Shown: positions 34,351 to 44,928, counted from the stretch's first letter. The stretch: DNA of 64,000 nucleotides from Collinsella sp. (GCA_019414265.1 DXMJ01000009.1:7140-71139); one strand, 5' to 3'. Translations and numbers: made by a program. The notes: generated from the letters alone by a model not told the origin.

Positions 34351-37188
34351 CTATAGCGAAACAGCCCCGTTTTTCTTGATACAGGCGAGTATGTTTTTGA
34401 GCTTGCTAAAGTCGAGCGGTTTGGGCAGATGGGCGTTCATGCCGGCGTCGTGTGCCGCCTTGGCGTCTTCGGCAAAGGCGTTGGCGGTGAGCGCGATGAT
34501 GGGGATGTCGGCCGCATCGGCCTTTTCGCTCAGGCGGATCGCCCGGGTTGCCTCGTAGCCGTCCATGCCCGGCATCATGATGTCCATCAGGATTGCATCG
34601 AAGCTGCCGGCGGGACGACCAACATATAGATCGACCGTTTCGTTGCCGTCGGCGGCGCGAGTCACGACGATGCCTTCGCTTTCGAGCAGAGCTTGGGCAA
34701 TCTCGGCATTGAGCTCGTTATCTTCTGCCAAAAGGACGTTCATGCCGGCGAGCGAGCAGCTGCTTACCTGCGTGTCTGCGCATTCTTTTATCTGAGGGTT
34801 CTTGTCGATATCGAGCGGAATCCGGACGTCAAACGTACTCCCCACGCCAACCTCACTCGAAATCTCAATCGTGCCGCCCATCATATCGATGAGCGATTTG
34901 ACGATAGACATGCCAATGCCGGTTCCTTGGAACTTGCTGCGCGCATCGTCGCCTTCCTGGGCAAACGGCTCGTAAATGTGTGCCAAAAACTCGGATGTCA
35001 TACCAATGCCGGTATCCGAGACGCTAAAGCAAAACACGGCGTGCTCGTCGTCGACCGGTTTGATGGTCGATGAGAACGTGACGGTGCCTCCGTGCTTGTT
35101 GTACTTGATGCTGTTGTCGAGCAGGTTGACAAGGATCTGCCGAATATGGGTGGGGCTGCCGATCATATATTGGTCGACAGCGTAGGGCTCGCTGGTGTCG
35201 AGCATGGTTATGCCGCGGTCCGATGCGCGGAGCTTGCACAGTACGAGCGCATTGTCGCACAGCTCTTTAAGGTTGAATGACTCGTGCTCGAGCGTCACTT
35301 TGCGCTCCTCGATCCTGCCCATCTCGAGGATGTCGTTAATCAGTGACAGCAGGTGATTGGCGGCAACGCGCGCCTTGGCGCGGCTTTCGCGGGCGACCTG
35401 CATGTCGCCTTCTCTCAATTCCTCAATTTCGATAAGGCCCAGGATGCCGTTGAGCGGCGTGCGGATGTCGTGGCTCATGCGCGTGAGGAAAGCGGTTTTG
35501 GCGGCGTTGGCGGCATCGGCTTTCTGCCGTTCCTCCTGTGCGCGGTAAAGCGACCAGACAAGGATGACGATGCCGGTGAGCAAAATGCAGATGACGACTG
35601 CCGCAATGACGATGCGGTTGCGGTAGAGAAGTCGGAACGCATCCGATTCTTGCGCCGAGTACGATGTGGGGAAATAGCTGTTTGCAGAGAGCGATTCACC
35701 TGCATTGACGATGCCCTTATTGATGATTCCCAGCAGCTCGGGCTTGCCGCGCGAAATTAAACACGATAGTTGTGCCGTGTTGGTGAGTTCCTGTGTTTCG
35801 AAATCCTCGATGTCGTAGATGTCGCGGAGAGTTTCCAGGCGCGTGCTGGGGACAATGATGCAACGTGCCTTCCCCTCATTGAGGGCTTTGAGCACCTCGC
35901 CGTCATTCGAGTACTCGGTTACCGTTGCGTTCGGAAAGAGACTTTCGAGCTCAAAACGGTTAACGATTGTGCTCTTTGTACAAGCGATGTTCTTAAGGTC
36001 GCTGTTCAGGTTTTTGCCACTGTGAATGGCGGTCAGCGAAACCGTTCCCATCGAGTTTGACTGGATGACTCCTGTCTGCTCGGCGAGCCAGTAGTCGCGA
36101 AACAATGGCAGGGCGACATCGATGGTTCCGTTGGAAAGGGCTTTGATCATTTGCCTGTTGTTCGAGAGTGCGATTGTTTTGACCGTAATACCAAACTTGT
36201 CGTGCAACGTCGTTGCAAGCGAGGCGAGCGATCCTTCCATCTCGCCGTCGTCATTTTGCGTGCAGTAAGGAAGTTGGTTTTTAAGATAGCCGAGCGTGAT
36301 GGTATTGCCGTTTGCTTTGAGCCAGGTGGTCTCGGGGCCGGTGAGCGATGACGAGCCACTGTTTTGGGTCGAGTAACTCGATTTGACTTCCTCGTTATAG
36401 CGCGGGTTATCGCGGGCGATGGTCGTCATGGCGGCGTTGATGTCGTTCATCAGATCGGGGCGGCTTTTGGGAACGGCAAAATAGTAGTCGCTCGAGCCTA
36501 CGTAGAACATGGGTGACGCATCGGGCGACGAAATGGTATCGTTCATGATGACGGCGTCGACCTCGCCGTCTGCAAGCGCCTCAAAGAGGGCACTGCCGGT
36601 GTCGATTTCTTTATAGGTGCAGGTGACGCCTTCGTCGGCGAGCCACTGCTGGCCGACGATAGTTTGCATAACGCCAGAGTTGCAGCCGATGGTGAGGCCT
36701 TGGAGCGCCTGGGGGTCACCCTTGGCCAGATCGTCGCGGTCGGGCCTGGCGTAGATGTAGTAGCGCTCGGTGCCCTCGGGGTTCGAGGAAAAGAGCAGCT
36801 TCTGCTCGCGCTCTGCCGAATACGAGATGTTGGGCATGAGGTCGATTTCGCCTGCTTCGAGCATGTCCATAAGCTCGGAGAAGGTGCCGCTAACGTATTC
36901 GTATTGCCAGCCCTTTGTGTAATACGAGAGGGTCTGGAGGTACTCGTAGCCCCACCCCGAGAGTCGCTCGCCCGGCATGCCTTCCTGGAAGCCTTTGTTG
37001 TTGACGAGCCAGCCAACGCGGACCGTCTTGACCTGCTGGTCGGAGTCGGCGGCAAAGGCGGGAGCGGGCATGACGGCGCTCAGTATGGCGAGCGCGGCAA
37101 GCGCGACGGCCAGGGTGCGATATAGAGCCAAGCGAAAGACAGCGGAAGGTTTCACATGAAATCCTATCGAGTTGAGACAGTTTCGCAT
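34351..37188 (-). CDS. Hybrid sensor kinase with two solute-binding sensor domains (BvgS/EvgS-like)
   Basis: A 945-residue hybrid. The ATG at 37188 has no clear ribosome site; a GTG at 37155 behind ATAGGA is an alternative. After a signal (AILSAVMPAPAFAADSD) come two periplasmic binding-like domains (about residues 53-275 and 290-515), a span near 530-552, a HisKA site (FLTRMSHDIRTPLNGIL), an ATPase domain (LVNLLDNSIKYN, DTGIGM, GTGIGMSI) and a receiver domain (ILMDIMMPGMDGYEA). It should sense an extracellular amino acid or similar ligand and relay phosphate internally. No HPt or output regulator is encoded nearby, so the final target is unknown. Confidence 0.92.
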   Translation of the reverse strand: MRNCLNSIGFHVKPSAVFRLALYRTLAVALAALAILSAVMPAPAFAADSDQQVKTVRVGWLVNNKGFQEGMPGERLSGWGYEYLQTLSYYTKGWQYEYVSGTFSELMDMLEAGEIDLMPNISYSAEREQKLLFSSNPEGTERYYIYARPDRDDLAKGDPQALQGLTIGCNSGVMQTIVGQQWLADEGVTCTYKEIDTGSALFEALADGEVDAVIMNDTISSPDASPMFYVGSSDYYFAVPKSRPDLMNDINAAMTTIARDNPRYNEEVKSSYSTQNSGSSSLTGPETTWLKANGNTITLGYLKNQLPYCTQNDDGEMEGSLASLATTLHDKFGITVKTIALSNNRQMIKALSNGTIDVALPLFRDYWLAEQTGVIQSNSMGTVSLTAIHSGKNLNSDLKNIACTKSTIVNRFELESLFPNATVTEYSNDGEVLKALNEGKARCIIVPSTRLETLRDIYDIEDFETQELTNTAQLSCLISRGKPELLGIINKGIVNAGESLSANSYFPTSYSAQESDAFRLLYRNRIVIAAVVICILLTGIVILVWSLYRAQEERQKADAANAAKTAFLTRMSHDIRTPLNGILGLIEIEELREGDMQVARESRAKARVAANHLLSLINDILEMGRIEERKVTLEHESFNLKELCDNALVLCKLRASDRGITMLDTSEPYAVDQYMIGSPTHIRQILVNLLDNSIKYNKHGGTVTFSSTIKPVDDEHAVFCFSVSDTGIGMTSEFLAHIYEPFAQEGDDARSKFQGTGIGMSIVKSLIDMMGGTIEISSEVGVGSTFDVRIPLDIDKNPQIKECADTQVSSCSLAGMNVLLAEDNELNAEIAQALLESEGIVVTRAADGNETVDLYVGRPAGSFDAILMDIMMPGMDGYEATRAIRLSEKADAADIPIIALTANAFAEDAKAAHDAGMNAHLPKPLDFSKLKNILACIKKNGAVSL

Positions 37189-37241
37189 AAGGATACCAGC
37201 TCAGCCTGCCCATTCAGCCGCCGCACCGCTAAACGGTTAGG

Positions 37242-37297
37242 TAGTCATTGGGGACGTTCTTAAATGACTAGTCGTTTAAGAACGTCCCCAATGACTA
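37242..37297. repeat. Dispersed palindrome family B, copy 2
   Basis: The arms start TAGTCATTGGGGACGTTCTT and extend symmetrically around a GACTAGTC core. It lies between the divergent sensor kinase and K+ channel genes, so it is not simply a terminator. Confidence 0.88.
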
Positions 37298-37368
37298 GTT
37301 CCGTTTGCGGGGGAGGCGTGGGACAATACCGAGCGAATGTGATGGGGCGTCTGGGAAAAGGGGTCGCG

Positions 37369-37794
37369 ATGAACAAGTTGAGGACGCTTGCCGATGTGCT
37401 GCGACAGGCTGGCTTTGCGCGTATCACGGGCCTGTTTCTAATCTTTTACCTGTTGTGCTCGACGGCCGTCTGGCTGTCCGAGCCTACGACCCTCACCTTT
37501 GGCGATGGACTTTGGTTTAGCTTTGAGACGGTCTCGACCATCGGCTTTGGCGATATCCCGGCCGAAACGCCGGTTGCCCGCGCGATTACCGTTGTCCTGA
37601 GCGTCATCAGCATTTTCTACATCGCCATGCTTACGGGCGTGGCGGTGAACTACTGCAACACGCTCATCAAGATGCGCCAAAAGGACACCATGGCGCGCTT
37701 TATGGACGATCTTGAGCGTTTGGAAGAGCTCGATCGTGACGAGCTTGCCGACCTATCGCGCCGCGTGCGCGAATATCGCCGACGCCAACGCTAG
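37369..37794 (+). CDS. Two-helix potassium channel
   Basis: A 141-residue Ion_trans_2 protein; the ATG at 37369 follows AAAAGGGGTCGCG. Two spans (residues about 19-36 and 70-93) flank the pore loop with filter TIGFGD (residues 57-62), a Phe variant of the usual TxGYGD. A cytoplasmic coiled tail (DDLERLEELDRDELADL) follows. It would form a tetrameric K+ channel. No RCK or ligand domain is present. The LOG-family gene begins 36 bp later on the same strand. Confidence 0.87.
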   Translation: MNKLRTLADVLRQAGFARITGLFLIFYLLCSTAVWLSEPTTLTFGDGLWFSFETVSTIGFGDIPAETPVARAITVVLSVISIFYIAMLTGVAVNYCNTLIKMRQKDTMARFMDDLERLEELDRDELADLSRRVREYRRRQR

Positions 37795-37830
37795 AACGGG
37801 CGCCGCGCGTCACGACGAGGGGGACTGAAT

Positions 37831-38364
37831 ATGAATATCACGGTATACCTGGGTGCCAGCGTTGGTAACGACCCGGCATTTCTGCCTGCGGTGCAAGAAC
37901 TGGGCAACTGGATTGGCGCCAACGGGCGCGCGCTGGTATACGGCGGGTCCAAATCGGGCCTGATGGGTGTGCTCGCCGATAGCGTGCTCGATGCTGGCGG
38001 TAATGTGACGGGTGTGGAGCCGAGCTTTTTTATCGAGGCCGAGTTTCAGCACGAGGGCATCGACGACCTCATCGTGACAAGCGACATGGCCGAGCGCAAG
38101 GCCAAGATGATCGAGCTCGGCGATGCGTTCATCGCCTTCCCGGGTGGCACGGGCACGCTCGAGGAGATTGCCGAGGTCATGTCCGCGGTATCGTTGGGGC
38201 ATCTCGATGCGCCGTGCATTTTGTACAACCTGAACGGTTACTACAACGACCTTAAGGCGCTGCTCGAGCACATGATTGATAAGGGGCTTTCGAGCCCGAG
38301 GCGCCAGCAAGGCATTTACTTTGCCGACGATTTGCGCGAGATTGCCTCGATTATCAACGGATAA
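37831..38364 (+). CDS. LOG-family Rossmann protein (TIGR00730 type)
   Basis: A 177-residue lysine-decarboxylase-like protein, ATG behind GAGGGGGACTGAAT. It has the nucleotide fold entry VYLGASVG, the VYGGSKSGLMG loop, and the signature FPGGTGTLEEIAEVMS. Proteins with this PGGxGTxxE motif release free cytokinin-type bases from nucleoside monophosphates in plants and bacteria; in gut bacteria the real substrate is unknown. A short GC-rich hairpin (38400-38418) follows before the ClC gene. Confidence 0.88.
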   Translation: MNITVYLGASVGNDPAFLPAVQELGNWIGANGRALVYGGSKSGLMGVLADSVLDAGGNVTGVEPSFFIEAEFQHEGIDDLIVTSDMAERKAKMIELGDAFIAFPGGTGTLEEIAEVMSAVSLGHLDAPCILYNLNGYYNDLKALLEHMIDKGLSSPRRQQGIYFADDLREIASIING

Positions 38365-38489
38365 GTCTTGAGCCTGTCCTGCCGTGGTTCCCAGTGGCTC
38401 CGTCTACAGCGCAGACGGTTGGCTTGTCTGGGCCACACTCGCTCTACAATAAAACGTAACTATGTCGACTTTGACCGCGGGAGGACCCG

Positions 38490-39791
38490 ATGGATAACCT
38501 TGCCAAACCCACAAACCGCGCGCTGTTTTTAGTGAGCGTTGCCGTGACCGGTGCGTTCGCAGGTGCCGCGGTCTGGCTGTTCTTTTTTGCGATGGAGCAC
38601 GGTATCGACTATCTATGGACCGAGATCCCGCATATGCTGGGCGTCGCTTCGCCCGAGCTCGTAAGCGGCCCGTTCGGCTTTCTGCCGTACCCGTTTTTCG
38701 TCTGCCTCCTGGGCGGCCTGCTGATCGGTCTGTACGAAAAGCTTACGGGCACCAAGACCGATGACCTCAACCAGGTGATGGCTAAGGTTAAGCAAGACGG
38801 GTGCTACCCGTACGACAACCTTGGCAAGCTTTCGCTCGCGGCATTGCTGCCGCTGCTGTTTGGTGGAAGTATTGGACCGGAGGCCGGCCTGACCGGCGTT
38901 ATCGCGGGCCTGTGCAGCTGGGTCGGCGACCGCATGCGTCGCTTTGGCGCCGAGTTTAGGCAGCTCACGCTGCTGGGTACTCAGGCTGCCCTGACGGCGC
39001 TCTTCACCGCGCCCGTGTTTGGCTTTGTGGCACCGCTCGCCGGTAGCGCCGACGGCCAGGGCGCTAATGACGATGAGTCCGCGTCCGATGAGATCACGAT
39101 CAAGCTTCCCAAGGCGCAAAAGACCGTGGTCTACGGCATTGCGATTGCCGGCGGTCTGGGTACCTACCTGCTGCTTGGCCAGCTTGTGGGCGGCGGCATG
39201 GGCATGCCCAGGTTCGAGTCCGCCGAGGTGGGCAACCTGGAGCTTGCCTGGCTCATTCCTCTGTCGCTGATCGGAACAATCTGCGGCTGGCTGTACTTTG
39301 TCTCGGAGCACGCGAGCGAAGCGCTTGTCCATGCCATAGGGGAGCGCCCTGTCGTCAAGGCGATGCTGGCCGGTCTGGCGCTCGCCATCTGCGGAACGGT
39401 CCTGCCCTACACCATGTTTGCCGGTGAGACCCAGGCCGATGTGCTCATGGAGACCTATCTGACCATTCCCGCTGGCGTGCTTATCGCAACCGGTCTTGTC
39501 AAAGCCATGCTGACTCCGGCCCTCATCAACCTTGGTTGGCGCGGCGGCCACTTCTTCCCGGTTATCTTTTCGGGCGTAAGTCTGGGCTATGGCCTTGCCG
39601 TCCTCACCGGCGCAGATCCGGTCTTTTGCGTCGCCGTCTGCACGGCATCGACGATGGGTGCGGTCATGCGTCAGCCGGTCATGGTCGTGGGCCTGCTGCT
39701 CATGTGTTTCCCACTCAAGGGTATCGTCTGCATGATCATCGCCGCAGTCATCGCAGCGGGCATTCCGCTGCCCAAGCTGCTACGCAAGTAG
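38490..39791 (+). CDS. ClC-family chloride channel or antiporter
   Basis: A 433-residue membrane protein with GGGAGGACCCG upstream. It has the usual ten or more helices of the ClC fold, with the selectivity motif GGSIGPEAGLTG (carrying the gating Glu) and the second half GGHFFPVIFSGVSLGYG. The loop near residues 190-210 is acidic. It would exchange Cl- (or another anion) and H+ and may aid acid resistance. I looked for a fluoride riboswitch upstream and did not see one. A TACAAT box is at 38445-38450. Confidence 0.88.
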   Translation: MDNLAKPTNRALFLVSVAVTGAFAGAAVWLFFFAMEHGIDYLWTEIPHMLGVASPELVSGPFGFLPYPFFVCLLGGLLIGLYEKLTGTKTDDLNQVMAKVKQDGCYPYDNLGKLSLAALLPLLFGGSIGPEAGLTGVIAGLCSWVGDRMRRFGAEFRQLTLLGTQAALTALFTAPVFGFVAPLAGSADGQGANDDESASDEITIKLPKAQKTVVYGIAIAGGLGTYLLLGQLVGGGMGMPRFESAEVGNLELAWLIPLSLIGTICGWLYFVSEHASEALVHAIGERPVVKAMLAGLALAICGTVLPYTMFAGETQADVLMETYLTIPAGVLIATGLVKAMLTPALINLGWRGGHFFPVIFSGVSLGYGLAVLTGADPVFCVAVCTASTMGAVMRQPVMVVGLLLMCFPLKGIVCMIIAAVIAAGIPLPKLLRK

Positions 39792-39879
39792 CGCGGTAGC
39801 GTACGCCGGGGACATGCCGTTTGCCGCGGATTTGTGGGGAGGGGGCGATCACGCCCTTCGTGGATCAAGACTCGCGTGC

Positions 39880-40578
39880 TTACAGGTCGCGTGCCCGATA
39901 GACCTTGGTGCTGACGGTGCAGCTGATTGCACATAGCGCGAGGGCAAGTGCGGCGATGCCTGCACACAGACAGCCCAGAACGGCAGGGTCGGGGTTCGCC
40001 CCGGCAATCGACATGAGCCAGTTGCTGATGGGGTTGGAGGAGCTCAGTGCGGCCATGGCAAGGCATCCGAGCAGGGCAAACAGGCCAACGGATAGGCGCA
40101 GCGCCTCCATGTGTCCAAATCGAAAGAACAGCGGCTGTGCCAAAAACACCATCATGAGGGAGATGAGCATCGATGCTGCCGAGGCGATTGCGATTTCAAA
40201 GACCGTCTGTCCCGTCGAAGGAATGCCCGCGCCATTGAAGAGCGGGATGGAGGCGATGCTCAAAAGCGTAGCTGCACATGCCATGAGGGCGGAGAAGACA
40301 ATAACGCTCAGGTAGCGTGCGCAGATGATGTCTTTACGCGAGAGAGACAGCGTTGCGCGATAGCGCTCCCAACCGTTTTGATTGTCGAAGCCGGCCAGCG
40401 AGCTCATGACCATGATGGGTGACATGGCACTGACCGCGCAGGCGCCAGCGCTCATGCCGGAATCGCCGTCCGATGCGTTGGCAAGGGTCAGCACGACGAA
40501 TATGAACAGGCCGACGCCCGCGATGCTCGGGACGAGCGTGCGAACGATAGCGAGCTCGGACATAAAGGCGCGTTTCAT
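39880..40578 (-). CDS. ABC-2 type transporter permease
   Basis: A 232-residue protein with six predicted spans (for example VPSIAGVGLFIFVVL near the start and IAALALALCAISCTV near the end) and the segment ENQNG-like FDNQNGWERYRATLSLSR typical of ABC-2 permeases in GntR-YtrA operons. Its ATG overlaps the ATPase stop (ATGA), so the two are made together. It completes a three-gene operon of regulator, ATPase and permease. The substrate is unknown; related systems answer cell-wall-active peptides. Confidence 0.87.
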   Translation of the reverse strand: MKRAFMSELAIVRTLVPSIAGVGLFIFVVLTLANASDGDSGMSAGACAVSAMSPIMVMSSLAGFDNQNGWERYRATLSLSRKDIICARYLSVIVFSALMACAATLLSIASIPLFNGAGIPSTGQTVFEIAIASAASMLISLMMVFLAQPLFFRFGHMEALRLSVGLFALLGCLAMAALSSSNPISNWLMSIAGANPDPAVLGCLCAGIAALALALCAISCTVSTKVYRARDL

Positions 40579-41456
40579 TTCGAAGCCCCTTTCAGCATGA
40601 GGCGCAGATAGTCGTCAATGGTTGCCCGATCGCAGGGAATCTCGGGGAAGGCCTCGAGCGTTTCGCGACGGTTGGGCACGAGCACGTCCACGCTATAGGC
40701 GTGGTGGGCGGCACGGGCACCTTCGACGCAAGCCATAAGCTCGGCGGCCTGTGCTTGGGTGCAGTGGGCGATGCCGGCGCGGTCGGTAATGTCCTCGCGC
40801 GGCAGATCAAACACAATCGAACCGTTATCGATGCAGATGATGCGGTCGGCGGCACGATCGAGGTCGGACGTAATGTGGCTCGAGAGCAGCACGCTGTGCT
40901 GGCCGTCGGCGACAAAGGCAAGCAGCTCATCGAGCAGCTCCTCGCGTGCCATGGGATCGAGGCCCGCGGTGGCTTCGTCCAAAACGAGCAGCTTGGCATT
41001 GTGGCTGAGTGCACAGGCAAGCTGCAGTTTCATGCCCATGCCGCGGGAGAGGTCCTTGACCTTTGTCTTGGGATCGAGGCCAAATCGGTTGATGAATCCG
41101 GCGAACGTTTCGCGGTCCCATGTGGGGTACGTCGGGCCTACGAGCGACTCGATCTGGCCCACCCTGAGCGTGGAGGGGAAGGGGCACGTGTCCAGGACAA
41201 GACCGACGCGGGAGCGTAGATGGCGTTGCGATTCATCGGGCGCGTCGGCGCCACAGCGCTGCCCAAACAGGTGCACCTCGCCGGCATCGAGCTTTATAAG
41301 CCCGAGCGCGGCGCGAATGGTCGTTGTCTTGCCGGCGCCGTTTGCGCCTACAAAGCCAACGATCTGGCCGGGCTCCACAGCGAGCGTGACGTCGCGTAGT
41401 GAAAAGCGGTCGCTCACACGGCGTGAGATGCCTTTGAGTTCTAAAAGGTTTTGCAT
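40575..41456 (-). CDS. ABC transporter ATP-binding protein
   Basis: A 293-residue ATPase starting at an ATG behind AAAGG. It has Walker A (GANGAGKTT), Q-loop, the signature-like LSRGMGMKLQLA, Walker B (LLVLDEATAGLD) and the H-loop LLSSHIT. The C-terminal 70 residues form the extra domain common to bacitracin-type drug and peptide export ATPases. It lies 23 bp after the GntR-type regulator gene and overlaps the permease gene. Confidence 0.93.
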   Translation of the reverse strand: MQNLLELKGISRRVSDRFSLRDVTLAVEPGQIVGFVGANGAGKTTTIRAALGLIKLDAGEVHLFGQRCGADAPDESQRHLRSRVGLVLDTCPFPSTLRVGQIESLVGPTYPTWDRETFAGFINRFGLDPKTKVKDLSRGMGMKLQLACALSHNAKLLVLDEATAGLDPMAREELLDELLAFVADGQHSVLLSSHITSDLDRAADRIICIDNGSIVFDLPREDITDRAGIAHCTQAQAAELMACVEGARAAHHAYSVDVLVPNRRETLEAFPEIPCDRATIDDYLRLMLKGASK

Positions 41457-41479
41457 GGTATAGCCTTTCTTTCAGATGG

Positions 41480-41860
41480 CTACTGCATGGTTTCGGGGGC
41501 TACCAGGTCGAGCATCTCGTGCAGTTTGTCGCGCGTGACGCCCAGGGTTTCGGCTTGGCTCGCCGCTTTCGCAAGTAGCTCTTCGATATGGCAGAGCTGG
41601 TTTTCGCGCAAGAGTTCCTGGTTGCCCTCGGCGACAAAGCAGCCCTTGCCCTGCACGGTGCAGATAAACCCGAGTTGCTCTAGGTCGGCGTAGGCGCGCT
41701 TGGTGGTGATGACGCTCACGCCAAGATCGCTCGCGAGCGCACGGATGCTGGGGAGTTTGGCTCCCGCAGTGAGCGTGCCCGAAAGGATTTGAGCTTTGAC
41801 CTGCGAGGATATCTGTTCGTAGATGGGCTTATCGCTCGAATTGGATAGGATGATGTCCAC
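41480..41860 (-). CDS. GntR-family regulator, YtrA type
   Basis: A 126-residue repressor with a GTG start behind GGGAGCCGCT. The winged HTH (PIYEQISSQVKAQILSG, then LASDLGVSVITTKRAYADLE) is followed by the short C-terminal dimer helix typical of YtrA regulators, which sit with ABC transporter genes. It is the first gene of the operon and a matching palindromic site overlaps the likely promoter, so autoregulation is expected. Confidence 0.93.
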   Translation of the reverse strand: MDIILSNSSDKPIYEQISSQVKAQILSGTLTAGAKLPSIRALASDLGVSVITTKRAYADLEQLGFICTVQGKGCFVAEGNQELLRENQLCHIEELLAKAASQAETLGVTRDKLHEMLDLVAPETMQ

Positions 41861-41887
41861 AGCGGCTCCCTAGCTGTTGGGCTACAC

Positions 41888-41921
41888 GTGTATATAACCG
41901 GTAAGCACAGTATATATACAC
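41888..41921. promoter_or_regulatory. Probable GntR (YtrA-type) operator
   Basis: Arms GTGTATATA (41888-41896) and TATATACAC (41913-41921) are exact complements with 16 bp between, 28 bp before the GntR start and across TATATA-like -10 boxes on the minus strand. Confidence 0.65.
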
Positions 41922-41986
41922 TATGCACAGTTATGCAAGAGCTAAATGTGGAATAGACCATCGGCGCCGCGCTTGCTCCAAAACAA

Positions 41987-42281
41987 TCTCAATCTGTAAC
42001 ATCTGGGTCCGTTTTTGGTCGCCAGCTGTTACAGATTGAGATGTTATTTTCCCGCCTGCCTATTTGTCTCAATCTGTAACAGTAAGAGTCGATTTGCGCG
42101 GCTAGATGTTACAGAACGAGACATTGGCTGCCTGCCTTTCCGTTTATCTCGATTTGTAACAGCTAGACCCAATTTGGGCGGTCAGGTGTTACAGATTGAG
42201 ATTGTGCCGGCGGACAAGTTCGTTTGTCTCAATCTGTAACACCTGGATCCGTTTTGGGTCGCCTGCTGTTACAGATTGAGA
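41987..42281. repeat. Array of four 55-bp hairpins with exact 80-bp period
   Basis: Four units each have a left arm near TCTCAATCTGTAACA, 25 bp, and a right arm near TGTTACAGATTGAGA. Left arms start at 41987, 42067, 42147 and 42227, exactly 80 bp apart; units are separated by 25 bp, so an arm begins every 40 bp in alternating orientation. The inner 25 bp differ between units but remain partly self-complementary. The array fills most of the 566-bp gap between the gntR start and prfC. It is not a CRISPR array: the arms alternate and the spacers are related. Confidence 0.95.
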
Positions 42282-42426
42282 CAGTCTGCTGCAGAATACT
42301 TCCGATAACTAGCCGTTCACGCTCTGACTGATGAATTTGTCCTGATAGGCGCCCTAGAGCGGGATTTCGCGGCTACAATAGTGCGGTTACATCGACGTAA
42401 TGCACTCAATGCAAGAAAGGATCCGC

Positions 42427-44040
<1,614 letters not shown>

Positions 44041-44046
44041 TGCACC

Positions 44047-44080
44047 GGCGCGGTGGTCCTGTGGGATTGCCGCGCCGTTT
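44047..44080 (+). terminator. Terminator-like hairpin after prfC
   Basis: GGCGCGG (44047-44053) pairs with CCGCGCC (44070-44076), followed by GTTTG. The loop is 16 nt and the T-run short. Confidence 0.5.
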
Positions 44081-44140
44081 GCTTGCCTGCCGCCGTATGA
44101 GCGGCTATCATACCCACCGTCGCCTCAAGACCGTGGCGGT

Positions 44141-44190
44141 CGAGCAGTTCGGGTCCGATATCCTGCTCGTTAAACCTAAAACCAAAGGAG
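44141..44190 (+). promoter_or_regulatory. Candidate preQ1-like riboswitch before VUT-family gene
   Basis: A 7-bp stem CGAGCAG/CTGCTCG (44141-44147, 44163-44169) encloses a 15-nt loop containing GGGT; an A-rich tail with two ACC triplets (44174-44176, 44181-44183) runs into the ribosome site AAAGGAG. Pairing of GGT with ACC gives a compact H-type pseudoknot next to the Shine-Dalgarno, the architecture of preQ1-I leaders. The gene below belongs to a family that imports queuosine precursors. Identity is inferred; the sequence consensus was not tested. Confidence 0.35.
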
Positions 44191-44196
44191 TACATA

Positions 44197-44919
44197 ATGA
44201 TCAAGAAGGTCATGGAGGACTACAAGGTCCTGTTGCGGAGCATTCCCGCGGCAACGGTTTCGCTGTTTATCGTGAGCGTTATCATGATGAACCTGCTGGC
44301 CAACAAAGAACTTATCAGCCTGCCGTATCTGGCACTCGACTGCGGCTTTGTGGTGAGTTGGGTCTCTTTTTTGTGCCAGGACATGATCTGCAAGCGCTTT
44401 GGCGCCAAGGCATCCATCAAAATCTCTATCCTTGCGCTGGCGGTCAACCTGGCCGTAAGCCTGTGCTTTTGGGCATGCTCGCTCACGCCCGGTATGTGGG
44501 GCGCCTACTACGACACGGGCATGATCGAGGTCAACACTGCCCTTAACGCCACCATCGGCGGCACCTGGTACGTGGTGTTTGGATCTTCGCTCGCCATGCT
44601 CGTTTCTGCCGTGGTTAACTCCACGCTCAACCAGTCGCTCGGCCGCATGCTCAAAAAGAATAACTTTGCGAGCTTTGCCTTCCGCTCCTATGTGTCTACG
44701 GGTGTTGGCCAGTTTATCGACAACCTGGTGTTTGCCATTGTAGTGAGCCACACGTTCTTTGGTTGGACCTGGGTGCAGGTCCTTATGTGCTCGCTGACCG
44801 GCGCTGTTGCCGAGCTGCTGTGCGAGGTCTTCCTGAGCCCCGTGGGCTACAAGGTCGTGCGTGGCTGGGAGCGCGAGAATGTGGGCGCCGAGTACCTCGA
44901 GCGCCACGCAACCGCCTAA
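44197..44919 (+). CDS. VUT-family transporter, probable queuosine-precursor importer
   Basis: A 240-residue membrane protein with six or so spans of the YhhQ/VUT (DUF165) family, starting behind AAAGGAG. Recognisable parts are MNLLANKELISLPY, FLCQDMICKRFGAKASIKIS and the later DNLVFAIVVSHTFFGW. Family members take up preQ0, preQ1 or queuine. The candidate pseudoknot leader supports that here. The SDR gene follows after nine bases and may be in the same message. Confidence 0.85.
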   Translation: MIKKVMEDYKVLLRSIPAATVSLFIVSVIMMNLLANKELISLPYLALDCGFVVSWVSFLCQDMICKRFGAKASIKISILALAVNLAVSLCFWACSLTPGMWGAYYDTGMIEVNTALNATIGGTWYVVFGSSLAMLVSAVVNSTLNQSLGRMLKKNNFASFAFRSYVSTGVGQFIDNLVFAIVVSHTFFGWTWVQVLMCSLTGAVAELLCEVFLSPVGYKVVRGWERENVGAEYLERHATA

Positions 44920-44928
44920 GGAGCAGAT

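Noticed and set aside
38365..38489. Fluoride riboswitch before the ClC gene
   Set aside because: The conserved sequence blocks of that riboswitch could not be found; only a short CCGTCT/AGACGG hairpin is present.
41987..42281. CRISPR array
   Set aside because: Repeat arms alternate in orientation, the spacers are related to one another, and no cas genes are nearby.
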